A DNA stretch of 64,000 nucleotides. Source: Mesostigma viride (Eukaryota > Streptophyta > Mesostigmatophyceae > Mesostigmatales > Mesostigmataceae). The notes under the pieces were generated by a model that had not been told where the DNA came from, ran no database searches, and saw only the letters and a list, made by a program, of their open reading frames with translations. The stretch lies in the NCBI GenBank assembly GCA_009746045.1, contig RPFO01000027.1, forward strand, positions 3,167,609 through 3,231,608, read 5' to 3'. A program made the position numbers and the translations under genes. Shown in pieces: positions 44,064-55,676 of this stretch. The stretch's first letter is position 1; each line of letters begins with the position of its first letter.

Positions 44064-45395
44064 CAAACATGCTCACTTCAGGCCCTGTTATTGGACAGCC
44101 ATATCCGATAGACAGGAAGTCTTGTGTCTGTATGAACAAGCAGAGAGACGCCCGACCAAAAGGGGACCACCGCTCTCTATCGCGTAAGTACCGTCTCGTA
44201 GGAATGGCCTCTAGACGGGAAACGACCACCCTCTACGATTCCTGGAGAGTGCTAGGAATCTCCCCTGTCTCTTGGGGTTTGATAAGTCCGTTCTGTCTTC
44301 AATGACAGGAGGTAAAAGATCTGTGCATTTAGTGGAGCAGAGGCCACCATTTTATTCTGTTACATTGGTAATCGGAGGTTTGACCTCTGAACAGACTTAT
44401 CAAAGCATGGGACGAGTTTCCGTTTACTGACTCTTTCAGTATACATCAACCATTTCCGCCTACCAACGTTTTTCCTACCGAGGGAAGAACAAGAACGATA
44501 GCATTCGTCCTGGTTGACACATTTAGAAGAAAGCTTTCTACTAGCTCAGCGGCCAGTCACCTGGCAGTTTCACTAAGCCTGCTGAACTGTATAGAGTGCA
44601 TTCTTCACTGGGCAGCGAATTTATTTTTGTAGTCTGTGTTGCGGAGTAGGCTATGCGTCTGGCATGGGACGTTCTCACGAACAAGCCGAGCCAGAGCACA
44701 TTTTCCAGAGCCCAAGCTAACGCACCAGACCAGCCAACTCAAGTGATTCTGCTGCTGTCGCCTATTCGACACTGCGTCAATCTGCCCTACCCGCTGAAAC
44801 GGCAACGAGCTCTACACGACAACAACAATCAGCCGACACAGTGTGCAGACTGTGGTGGCAACGAGTTCTCCCAGTCATGCCAATGCCTTCTTTTTCAACG
44901 ACTACATCTGCCACTTTTAGTGACAACATCTTCATGTTTCGGCAACAACCTTTCGCTCTAGCGCCGACGTTTTGCCGTAGCAGCGACATCTGGTTGTGGC
45001 GACAGCGTCGTCTGCTGCAACGGCATCTGCTAGGCCAACATCTCGAAAAGCAGGTGGGCACCTGGTGATCTCTTTTGGTTGCAGAATTAGAGATGCCTAG
45101 GGGATGAGACATTTTCTTACTGCTCACCACCATGATGCTAGAGTGGAGAAGACCCAGTCCTGTAAGCAGTTTGGAGGAAGGTCTTTTCCCTGTTCTAGTC
45201 ATGGCTTGTAAAAAGGGTGACAGTCCCATGTCTCTCAAGGTGTGCTGTCATACTGCGGACACCTTAAAGGTGTTGTGCCTAACACCTGCGTGCCTAGTTA
45301 TTAGGGAGTGCTGGCTTCTTCCCCCATAGGTTGGGAGGAGAACAACCTAGTTGTTCCCATCATTACATTATTCCATGCCTGTGATGCTGTTTTAG

Positions 45396-48003
45396 CCGTG
45401 TTGGTCCGTACGGCAACTCGGGTATGAAAGTACGCCGTATTGTACGGTACCGATGCTTTCGACCGCGTACGCCGTACGATTTTCGCTGTTTTTCACTTTG
45501 GACTTAGCCGATTTCGGAGGTCGCGGAGGGCGGGGGGGCAGGTGTCACGCGAGGCCCAGGAACCTGTCCGCGGTGCTGAGATAGCAGTAATTGCAGCGAG
45601 TGCATAGCTACTCCTTTGTACGCGTGGCAGTGCACCTTTTTCCTTTTTGACAGGATTTTTTATTGCGTGGGAGAAAAGCTGTAAGGGGACAGCCTGGCAG
45701 AATCATAAGGTTGAGACACGCGTGCAGTTCTAGAAGGACGCAATTATTAATGTAGAAGGACGCGGAAAATGGACGAGGAAAATGGACGAGGAAAATGGAG
45801 GGTGGTGCGACGGTTCATGCATTGTGCGCCAGGCAATCACCTACTAAGATGAAACCATGGCGCTGCGTAGAGCCCCAAACGACAGAAAAGTAGAGGAGTA
45901 TCAATACCTCCATCTGATTGACGAGGTGGAAAAGACCGTTCATGGGGAAGAGGTGGTAGTCGGCCAGAGGTGGGCGTGCAAGCTGTGCGATTACAAGTTC
46001 GGTAGGCCTGGCAGCTTTAGCAAGGATCGCGCTGTCGACCATCTCGGCCACATCCCCAACAAGGGAGCCGCGTTTTGCAAGGAGTCCGGGAATGTAGAAG
46101 GCCTGATCGGGAGGCTTCAGGCGGCTGAGGCAGCCCGGTTGGAAAGGAGAGAGCTGAGGCCAGCGCTCGGTGCCCGCGTTGCCAAGGCCCTTCTGCCTGC
46201 CGCTGCCCCGGGTGCTGGCCCTTGTGGCTCTGGCAAGGCAGTGCAGAAGACGATTCCACAGTGCTTTTCCAGGCATATCCTTGGCAGTTGACAGCGTTAT
46301 CTGGGCATGCCCAGATAACTGCAGTTTGCCATATACTTTTTCTCAGGAATGCCCTGGCAGTTGACGGTGTGTTTTCTGGGCTACTTTTCGACCTTTTTTT
46401 TACTGACTAGGTTGTCCCCAGTTTACAAATTAACAAAATTAACAAATTAACGCCGGCGGACTACCTGCGGACTGCTCTACGTGGAGTCTCCGGGCTACAA
46501 GTTGCGTACTTGACCAAACTCAGCCGTAGAGGCCGCCGCACCAATTTTTACTTCTTTTCGTCACATGGCTTGCGTTGGGTTCATCGACGAGCATCGACGC
46601 TCATCGACGGTGCAATCTGACGGCGGAGAATAAGTTCGCCACAGCACAGCGCGACGCAAGGGCTAAGATCCGACAACGTGACATGCAAAGCTTTAGACCG
46701 CATCGCTAACCGGAAATTCCGTCCAACACCGTCGTACAGTACTGCCAGTCGACCGCACCTCTGCCTCTTAACCGTCGAATGCGCAATCGATCTAGAAAGT
46801 AGAAACGTCTCCGCGACACTTCCGCGATTTCAGTACATGCCGTCACCCTTGACAGTTGTCGTACAATACTGCAAATTTACGCCAATAGAAACTCGCCTGC
46901 AAACATATATCTCGATAGAGGCATGCGTCTTATTTAATTTCAAGGTACCTCTTAATTAATCTCGCCCTCCCGTTGTAACACCGTCCCCCCGTTGTAACAC
47001 CGTCCCCCCCCCCCATAAATGCGTCCCCCCCCCGTTGTAACACCGTCCCCCCCACGTACAGTACTTTCAACCGCAGCTCTGCCTTTTAACCGTCGAATGC
47101 GCAATCGATCTAGAAAGTATCCGCGATTTCAGTACATGCCGTCACCCTTGACAGTTGTCGTACAATACTACAAATTAACGCCAATAGAAACTCGCCTCCA
47201 AACATATATCTCGATAGAGGCATGCGTCTTATTTAATTTCAAGGTACCTCTTAATTAATCTCGCCCCCCGGCCTCCGCTAATTTGCTAATTTGCTAAATT
47301 TGCTAAAAAAGAGCCAATTTTACCCCGACTACTTGCCACTTCGTATTTACTTTTTCGGGCATTTCCTTGGCAGTTTATTGTGTGGTTCATTCTGCATGGG
47401 TTGATTGCCATTTTATTTTTAAGGGATTCATGGCATGCACATGTTGTCATTGTGCAGCAAAGCTGCCGACTGTAGTGCTATCACATCCACTGCATCAACT
47501 ATATATAGGCAGAGATCTGGGTGCATTATACCATGTTCAATCATGCATTATATTGAGTTGATGGCATTCATGCAAATTTTGTAAAGGCTGATGCATTATA
47601 ATAAAAGGGTATTATAATAAAAGAGACCGGTGTTAAATGGTCAATAATTTGCATGACCACAATATACACATGTACTTGAAGGATGTATTGCAATGTAAAT
47701 CCAAGTGTGGCAGGTGGCAAGTCACAACCACTTTATGTTCATTAATGAATAGCATAGGATAATTATATCGTAGTAACATTTGTTGGCTGCAGGGTCACAC
47801 ATCCTTGTCCAGAATACCCCGTACTTTTCAGCATTCGCCTAAAAAATACCCCGTACTTCTTAACCACAACTTGAAAAATACCCGTACTGCCGTACTGCGT
47901 ATTTTTTCCCGTATTTTTTACCACTCCTCCTGAAAATACCCGTACTTTTGCAGTACACGCGGGTTTTACCGAATACCCCGTACTGCCGTACGGACCAACA
48001 CGG
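45396..48003. mobile_element. hAT-type transposon, copy C
   Basis: 2608 bp with the same ends and the same TGTTTTAG duplications (45388-45395, 48004-48011) as copy B. It differs by one G in the run near 45530. It was copied as part of segment C, not by transposition. Confidence 0.9.
45857..46291 (+). CDS. BED-type zinc-finger protein of hAT element (copy C)
   Basis: Identical in sequence to the B copy: 144 aa, finger residues C41, C44, H62/H65, C74, and no catalytic core. Three identical copies reflect recent duplication and say nothing about selection. Confidence 0.6.
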   Translation: MALRRAPNDRKVEEYQYLHLIDEVEKTVHGEEVVVGQRWACKLCDYKFGRPGSFSKDRAVDHLGHIPNKGAAFCKESGNVEGLIGRLQAAEAARLERRELRPALGARVAKALLPAAAPGAGPCGSGKAVQKTIPQCFSRHILGS

Positions 48004-48011
48004 TGTTTTAG

Positions 48012-50502
48012 CATTGCTGTGTGAGTCTGAGCTTTTAGCACTCACCATAGGCTTGCGTGGAGTAAATGTTTTGATTGGTGCCTGTCACTGCCCTCTAGTA
48101 GTGTATCTGGTACATTTTAGGGTCTCACCCACCGTAAAAATTTTCTGGGAGGGTGTGGATCTGACCAGACACCTTGTGCATGGTTCTGGCACGTACCAGC
48201 ACACAGCCAGATAGTACTAGAAAGGCTATCCATTCCAGGATGGTTTTGATAGTCAGTAGTTTATTTAGAATACAACCCGGACTTGGGTCAGCCAGCATTC
48301 AATGTTATTTCTTGGTGCAGGCTGAAACTTGTACCCTGTCCTGGGTAGTCACAGGCACTTGTATTATCTATGGATGGTGTGCTCTATTGCATCTATGGCT
48401 TGGCTTGCCTCTGTAGATGTGATAGAGTACTGCACTCTAGATAGTATGATGTGCACCTCTTCAGTTGCATAGACATCTTGCAGCTGTAGGTAGCTACTGC
48501 GGTGCATCTTTTGAGTGCATGCTTCTGAAGTGCCTCGGCTTGGGCGCATCTCTGCAATGTTCTCTGGTCTTGCACACATATGAGGTGCCTTGATTGCGTG
48601 AACTAGCTATTTTGTTCACTGCTGAGAACATTGTAATGGGCAGTGTCAAGTCTTTCCTTTTCTTCTTTTTTTAGTAGAAAGGATGCTTGTTCACTGGGTC
48701 CCATAAGGAGTATGGTCATCAAGTTCGCTGCATAGGACGTACTTTACGCCTGCCCTTGATGACTCAGCTAGGTTGGCAATAGTGCCTTTTAGCAATCCGC
48801 TGTAGTCATAGTTTTACAGCTGGCTTGTCCTAGACACGTGGGCTGTTACGTGTTGTCACCACATGTCTTGGTCAAGACCTGCTGCTTAGGGGAGCCACTA
48901 ACACTGCCTGTCACCTGATTTAGGCCATACAGTATTATATAGCATTATAGGCCACCTGTTGGGAGAAACAGTTTGTTTGTCTCCTGACCCTGCCAAGGTT
49001 GCCTGTACTGTTTAGTTCTAGTTTTAGGTCGCCTGTTGGGAGACGCCAGCTTTGTTTGTCTCCTAACCCTGCCAAGGCTGCCGGTATTTTCTGTACCAGT
49101 TTTGGGCTGCCTGTTGGGAGAAAATAGTTTGTTTCTCTCCTAACCCTGCCAAGGCTGCCTGTAGATTCCAAGTGCCTAACTCTTACGTCAGTCACTCAGG
49201 TTTACATCTTTCTTGTGGCCATTGGGATGGTGCAGACGTTGTGCTTATCATGGATGACGTCTATACAGTTGCCCCTGGTTGCCTTATTATGGCAAGATGT
49301 ACAGTTGGTTGATAGATGCGTGACAGTTGTTTTTCAGTCATGAAAGCAGTCACTAGCATCTGTCCCAGTGTTGGATATATTACCAGAATCCCCACGAGGT
49401 TTTGGTTGTTTGCAGTCTTATAAGAGCTTGCCTGAGGGTAAATGATGTGCCAGTACGCCATGGCTGAGTTTTACTTATTTTGCTTTTTCCTCAGTGACCT
49501 GGACTTCAATCAGTTGGGCTTTCTCTGCATGTCAGCCTTTCTTGTCAGCTGTCTGCTGACTACTGATGAAGTTCATATGGTCAGAAACAGTGGGAGTCAT
49601 ACTTCTCATGTGATTCCCTGTTTTCAAGCTCTCTCTCTCTCCGCGTGCAGTCTGTGACTCCAGTGCACCAGCTATACAGACTGTGTGCATACCTAGAGTA
49701 CTCATCTTCTTCAGTTCTCACCGTTATGAGAGCTTTGAGTATTCGCACGGCCTATGGAGTGGCCTAATGGTGTGCATCTTTTGGAGCAGTGGACATCATG
49801 AACAGAGTTGCTAGGGTGTGTCAAGGACGTTTTGTGGCTATCATAACAGGGATGCAGACGAGCATTTATTAAGTGTGGAGTTTACCGGTGGCTTTTGTTG
49901 CTCTTGAACTCCGCACTGCTTGTCAATTGCTTGCCTTTGTCACTGTCCTGTTGACCCCCTTCTGATCTTTCCTTGCTTGCTAATCCTTGTCTTGGGAAGA
50001 TCTCACCTCTCACCTCTGTTCATTTCTTTGTCTATCTTGCTACCTCCCATGAGTGGACTTTGTGGTATCCTCTCATGTCTGTCTGAGAGCCTCTCTCTGA
50101 TAGAGTTTTAATTGGGTACAACAGTATGCTGGCATCTGTACCCTGAGTGCCTACTCACTCACCTTCAGTTGTACATGATGCAAGGGGTCTTGCTACAGCT
50201 CTTGAGTATTTCTCTATGCTGACGGACCCTTCCGCCCTTGAGCTGCCCACAATACAACAGCGTTCTGGATCAATGGACAATTTTTGTACCTAGGATGGGT
50301 TGTGATACTGTTGCTGAGGAGCTGTGAGCTCTCTTTGTGTTGACCTCGTCAGCTTTACCCGCTGCTTGACATCAATCTGCAACCTTTATATGGCTGTCAA
50401 GGATTAATCCATGTTGTGTGGTCTCACAGGAACATCTTATGGAGGGAGCCTGTCTGACCTTGTTGTCTTGTGGGTTTGAGATGCCCTCACCCCTACACCT
50501 TG
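48012..50502. other. Non-coding flank, copy C
   Basis: Equivalent of 28918-31421, including the tandem array at 48955-49164. No supported gene. Confidence 0.5.
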
Positions 50503-50507
50503 ACAGG

Positions 50508-51080
50508 TGTTACGTCGCGTAACAATTCGTTGTAGTTACGGACGTAAATTAGGTCTTTTGCCTCAGTTGTCCCTAGGTTTACGTTTAGGCTCCTACCGGG
50601 ACATTATTGTCTTCGTAACAGTACTGTGGTACATTGGGTGCCGTTGGGCGCCGCGCCGCGTACTTTACTAGTGGTCCTGATCCTTTGGTAGAATGTAGTG
50701 GACCAGCGTGCATCAGTAGATGTAGTGGACCAGCGTGCATCTGTAGGCGAGGGCCATGTCGGCCCGAGCGTGTTGGACCGTTGGTGACCATTTATGCGTG
50801 TTCTACCCCTTGTGTGTGCACTCGGCGTGTGTTAAATGAATTAACACATACAGGCTTGGGTCACGGCAGTGTAGTTGTGTTTCCTTCCTCTTTTCCTGGA
50901 GTAAACGGGTTTTGGTAAATGGTTGTATGGCGTATTATAGTAACACTTACGTTAATGCATTGAGATCAGCTCCGTCACGTTCGTCTTTCGCCAGAGGTTT
51001 GAGTAGAGGAGGCCTGACCAGTATAGGTAGTATTAGGCCCATTAGAGGTAGAGGCGGAGGTAGATACCCGCGGCGTAACA
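50508..51080 (+). repeat. 5' LTR of gypsy copy C
   Basis: Shares both diagnostic bases with the 5' (not the 3') LTR of the first element and differs from it once (CACATACAGG for CACATATAGG). Confidence 0.95.
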
Positions 51081-51286
51081 ATGGTTCCGGAGGAACTTCA
51101 GTAGGTAGAGAACAAGACGACGATCCCTTGCCACATACGCCTTTTCAAGACCCCTTCCGCGTCCAGGAATACGAAGCCGACACGTCCTTGATAGGTAATG
51201 GGCGGGTCGCCTTCAAGCTAGGAGAGTCGTGCTGCCCGTTTCGGGACACGCTCTACCTGGATGCTAGACCTGCTCGCAGCGGATAA
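50927..51286 (+). CDS. Arg/Gly-rich leader protein, gypsy copy C
   Basis: Identical 119-aa frame to 31846-32205, starting inside the LTR and crossing the primer-binding site. Confidence 0.45.
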   Translation: MAYYSNTYVNALRSAPSRSSFARGLSRGGLTSIGSIRPIRGRGGGRYPRRNNGSGGTSVGREQDDDPLPHTPFQDPFRVQEYEADTSLIGNGRVAFKLGESCCPFRDTLYLDARPARSG

Positions 51287-51584
51287 ACCCTTTCGTAGTT
51301 AGCCTGTCCTTCGCCTTGTTTTCCTGCTTACGGTTGTTTCCTGTCATAGATAGGGAAGTATTACTGTCCGGAGACGATTAGCGTCGCAGTACCTACACCT
51401 TTTCCTTCGTGTTGCTGCTCATTAGACGGCCGCACTCGCAGAAATTCACTGGGTCGCTGACTTTAGGACTACGAGCGCTGGACCGTTTTCGCCCTCGTCA
51501 TTTCGGTGATCCAGATACCCCAGCTAAGTCGACTCCTACCCCTTCCACTCCTATCGTGACTACTCAAGAACAAGGTGCGTTACC

Positions 51585-51977
51585 ATGAGCCAGCGGCGAT
51601 CTTTTACTGCTCCTTCCCATTCATCTAGTGATAATAGCTTAGCTAAATATTACGTAGTTATTACCCCTCAATGGTCAGCCATTTTCCTCTCTTGGTCAGA
51701 TGCTAGGAAGATAGTGCAAAACCGTACATATAATGTAATTAGGTATAAGAAATTTGTTACCTTCGAGGAAGCTCAACAATTCCTTATAGACCATAGTGTA
51801 TCAGATCTAGGCCTACACGTACGTTCTACTCCTCATGGTCGCCCTCCTGTAGAAGCTCTAGATTTTGCTACCCCTCCTTCGTCTCCCCCTAAGAGGGCTG
51901 CATCCTCATCTAGCTTAGATACTCCTCTCACCTTAGAATTCGGTTCCCTATCCATTACTGTTGTTAAAAAGGATTGA
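51585..51977 (+). CDS. Hybrid-binding-domain protein, gypsy copy C
   Basis: Identical 130-aa frame to 32504-32896 with the RNase H1 N-terminal/viroplasmin-type domain at residues 21-70. It stays intact although gag of the first element has decayed; the duplication is too recent for that to prove selection. Confidence 0.7.
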   Translation: MSQRRSFTAPSHSSSDNSLAKYYVVITPQWSAIFLSWSDARKIVQNRTYNVIRYKKFVTFEEAQQFLIDHSVSDLGLHVRSTPHGRPPVEALDFATPPSSPPKRAASSSSLDTPLTLEFGSLSITVVKKD

Positions 51978-52101
51978 GTTAAATAGTTTCCTTCGTTTAA
52001 GCCATTAAAAGCTTTTTCTTTTCCTTCCTTGCCTTAAATTAGGCCTTGTCCATTATCTTTGTTGCTTTCAGTTAGATTTCTAATCATTTATTTAATTAAA
52101 A

Positions 52102-52714
52102 ATGGATCCAGTGGGTGGTAACATGTCGCCTATACCTACCAATACTCCTACTATGAATAATACTAATAATAATAATAATAACAACCATAACAACAATCGT
52201 GGTAACCGACGGGACTCACTTGAAACGGTGCACCATCTCACTCCTCAAGGTAATCTTCGTACCTCACCTCCTTCTCCTGTTGCTGGTGGTCGCCGTCGTC
52301 CCTCACTTACCCCTCCTACCTATGAACAACGTATGCAAGTCAGATTTAGCGATGACCCTTCCCTTACCTTGAACCAGGCCCCTGCCCCTCCTGCAACCTT
52401 GGCTCAACCCCCTAACAGGTCCTCACTAACCAACAATGTTGCTAGGCCTCCTTCCCACCCTGTGCCTTCCATGCCTGCGTTTAACACGGGTCGTGCCTCT
52501 GCCCCTGTCGGCCCTTCTGGGCGCCCTAGTGCAGTTCCCTTTTACCCACCTGCTTCCTGGTCCTACCCTGAGACGGCCTATGAGGCAGCCCAGGTCCCTA
52601 CCCGTGTGGCTGATTTAGAAGTTAACAGTGATTTCAGCACCATGCCCCTAGATGATGGAAATTATGATCATTTTGCCTACTCCTCTCTTCGTGAGCAATA
52701 TACTGTCCCCTTTT
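52102..52714 (+). pseudogene. Gypsy gag N-terminal part, copy C (interrupted by Copia)
   Basis: Open from ATG 52102 through an Asn-rich stretch (TNNNNNNNHNNN) and a Pro-rich part to REQYTVPF, where the Copia LTR begins. It lacks the frameshifts of the first element. The remainder resumes at 60886. Confidence 0.8.
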
Positions 52715-53358
52715 ATTTAGATGAACGCGGATCAGTGAGTTTCTGGTCTTCCCAAGATGTGATGAATGGAGCCATGGTTTCAACCAGCGGCTTTTAACCT
52801 TTACCACAGTTGCCTCACTACCCTGTGGTCACTAGCCTGAGGCGGCAGCACCCACGGACGGTGTTGGGAAAAGACGCTTGGCCACTGCTGTGTCCGAGCC
52901 TTTCTAGGTCTCACCATTGCTGCCAGGCCTTGCACGCCTTGGCAGGTCCGCCACTGTCAATTTCCTTGGTTGCATCAATCCAGGACGTCTGTCCTTCCAT
53001 GAATGACAGTAACGCTCTGGATTTATCCGTCATGACAAGTACCCGTCCATCCCAGGCCTGCAGGACTGCCAGTCCTGAAGTCCTGTGACATTCTTGGTAC
53101 CATCAACCAATATTGACCACAGTACCTCCTAGTGACAGTCGGTCCTGTGACACGTAACTTGTGATGGTTCACCCAACACTGCCACGTGCCCTGTCCCTCA
53201 CGTGTCCTTAGTCCTGGTACTGCTGTAGCGTCCGGCGGCATTACTTCGGGACTTGATAACTCTCAAGTTCCTTGTCCAAATGAGGCGTTTAGCACGGCGT
53301 TGGAAAGGCCACTTCAAGTATGATATGCTTAGCATATTGCATCACCAATATGCTAACT
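52715..53358 (-). repeat. 3' LTR of Copia element
   Basis: 644 bp. Read on the minus strand it begins AGTTAGCATATTGG and ends CATCTAAAT, not TG...CA. A purine-rich AAGAAAGGG lies just before it on that strand (53363-53371) as a polypurine tract. It carries the palindrome AGCATATTG/CAATATGCT near one end. Confidence 0.9.
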
Positions 53359-54233
53359 CCAACCCTTTCTTGTTTTGGAGCTGCAAGCTTCACACCATGA
53401 CCAACCCATTCCTTGCTGCCTTGTGAAATGGACACCTGGTTACCCTGGACTTATAATAAGCCTCATGAGCACCCCTTTTGCCACCTTAATGGTATCCTCT
53501 TTTAGGGATCTATGGTTCAACCCTGCCATCTGATCATTAACTTGACCTGCAGGTCATCCCCAACCCTTTCTTTTGCAACTGTACCTTGGCTTGGGCTTAA
53601 AGGAGGATATTGAATATTCCTTAGGCAACATATCCTGGATATCTGAATGAGAGGCCCTGACTACAGGAAACGTATTACAGTGAGTTCCTGGTCTTCCCAG
53701 TTATCACTGGCGCCCGTTTCATGGCGCCCGCCCCGAGCGTTCCAGGCATCATCCATCCAAATGTTCACCAATGGAAACCACTTCAACACCACTGTGCCAC
53801 TGCTTGATGGGGAGCCCATGTCATCACTGGGTGTTAAAGCCCAGGAGTCATACATACCAGGCTGTGGCTCAACTAGGGAATCGAACCCTACCCCAGAACC
53901 CCAGGTTAAACTTAACCTGGTCACATGACAGACAACAAGAGAGATTGGCATACAACATGATTATGGTTTATTATAGAATATCCACCAAAACCAATGTTGA
54001 GTGTTCCCAGTGGACCAGCCTGCACCAGCAAGGCCCAACTGTCAGGTTACAGCACCATAATATCCAAGGTTGTCACTTATTCACAGCTAAAGAAAACTAA
54101 ACAAGAGAGATATATACAAACAACCTGGAAGAACTCTCAACATGGCCTGCCCTGTCATGGCCTAACTGCCCGAGGCCAAAGGCATCCCACTGTGCTAATC
54201 CTTTACAGGAAGAGCTTGCTCCTGTTGAGCCTT
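53359..54233 (-). other. 3' untranslated part of Copia element
   Basis: About 0.9 kb between RNase H and the 3' LTR with no supported ORF. A tRNA T-arm-like hairpin sits near 53870-53895 on the minus strand. Confidence 0.5.
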
Positions 54234-55676
54234 CTACCTGCTTGGTGACAGGTAGGCTACCTGTTGCCCTCCCCCCTGGGGACAACAGCACTGGTCAGCC
54301 ACCAACTGGCAAAGGCTGGAAGTCCCACCAGAAAAGGGGTCCATGAGCCCTTTGAGCACAGGGTATTGTAGCTCAGCCTTGCTCTCCAGCTTGGTGAGGG
54401 CGTCTGCTGGGTTGTCAACACCAGGCACATGTTCAAGATGAGCAAGGTAAGACATCTCCTTCAGCAACAAATAATCCAGATCCCTGCTCCTGGCGAGCTG
54501 TCTGTGCACAAACTGCACCATGCCCATGCTGTCTGTCTTGACCAGTGTGTGCAGCTGCAAGCTACAGGAAGCTACCTGACAGAGCTGGTAGAATAACTCC
54601 CTGAGGTAAAGAGCAGTGTGTAGCCCCTCACATATTGCCCTGCACTCAGCAATGTCACTGCTGGGCGTCACCCTGTTCTGTAACCTACTGTACCAGCTGA
54701 CCAGAGAAGTGTGCTCCTGTTGTAGTGTAATGAGTGCTGCTGCCCTACCCCTGACATCCGTCACCTTCCTGCTGTCCATGGAACTGTCCACAAAAAGCAC
54801 CATGTTGAGTGGTTTGTACAAGTCCACAGCTGCCAGTATGAGTGGAGGTGAGCTCCTGACAGACTCAACCACCTGCTCTGCCCCTACCTCAACCAGCTGA
54901 GCATCTGTGAGCCTACTCAGCACCAACAAATCTGGGGCACAAATGCTAGCTAGCCAAGCCAACATTCCCCTGATTGTGGCACACCTGGCCTGGGTAATGG
55001 GCTGCTGGAGGGCATCAATGATCTGCTGAGGATAGTTGTTGCCACCCTCCATCTTGATAAACCAAGTACCTGCCCTCTTGATCAGCGTGGCCTGCATTCC
55101 ACAAAACACCATGGGCTCATCCTGCTTCATGTGCTGGACCTTTCCTAACTCAAACCTCTTCTGGATCTTGGACAGTACTGAATCCACCCACTCAGGAGGC
55201 CCTAAAAGGTGCAGGTCATCTCCATGCAGAGATGCAAACACAGGCAACCCTTCATGAGTACTCTGGAACAAGCAAGGATCAACTGGAGACACAGTAAAGC
55301 CACAGTGAGTTTTCAGAAACTTTTCCAGGCTCTTTCTCCAGATGATAGGGCTGGACCTGAGACCCTCCAAACCCTTGAGTATTCTGAGATATTTTGACTT
55401 GATCTCTGCTCTCCACACCTTGGGCACTGTTACAAAGAAGGGAGGGATATCACGCCACGTCTCCTTGGCCTGCTCCACATCACCCTTGAGAAAAGCCCTC
55501 TTGAAATCAATCAGCACAGAGCTGTACGCAATGCCCTTGACCAGGAAAGACAGATATATACACAGAACAATCCTCCAGGTATCATGCAGCATCCCAGGCG
55601 TATACAACTCCTCATCTGTCAGCTCCCCCGTGCCATGGTACTCAGTCACAACTGGCCTCACATGTGGCACCTGCAC
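54234..55676 (-). CDS. Copia reverse transcriptase and RNase H
   Basis: The frame extends slightly upstream of the ATG at 55676 and overlaps the previous ORF in another frame. RT has LIDFKRAFLKGDV (about residue 57), LKGLEGLRSSPIIWRKSL, VSPVDPCLF, and catalytic HGDDLHLLG (about residue 152) where most Copia elements have YVDD. Then MLAWLASICAPDLLVLSRL follows. RNase H has FVDSSMDS (about 297), SDIAECRAICEGL (about 343) and VPGVDNPADALTK at the end. All key acidic residues are present. A frameshift separates it from integrase; that could be decay or regulated. Confidence 0.85.
   Translation of the reverse strand: MQVPHVRPVVTEYHGTGELTDEELYTPGMLHDTWRIVLCIYLSFLVKGIAYSSVLIDFKRAFLKGDVEQAKETWRDIPPFFVTVPKVWRAEIKSKYLRILKGLEGLRSSPIIWRKSLEKFLKTHCGFTVSPVDPCLFQSTHEGLPVFASLHGDDLHLLGPPEWVDSVLSKIQKRFELGKVQHMKQDEPMVFCGMQATLIKRAGTWFIKMEGGNNYPQQIIDALQQPITQARCATIRGMLAWLASICAPDLLVLSRLTDAQLVEVGAEQVVESVRSSPPLILAAVDLYKPLNMVLFVDSSMDSRKVTDVRGRAAALITLQQEHTSLVSWYSRLQNRVTPSSDIAECRAICEGLHTALYLRELFYQLCQVASCSLQLHTLVKTDSMGMVQFVHRQLARSRDLDYLLLKEMSYLAHLEHVPGVDNPADALTKLESKAELQYPVLKGLMDPFSGGTSSLCQLVADQCCCPQGGGQQVAYLSPSR

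Noticed and set aside
53860-53900. tRNA-like T-arm (minus strand TAGGGTTCGATTCCCTA) inside the Copia 3' region
   Set aside because: The T-stem and loop are perfect, but I cannot find a matching acceptor strand, D-arm or 7-nt anticodon loop upstream, so it is not a tRNA gene. A tRNA-derived SINE relic remains possible.
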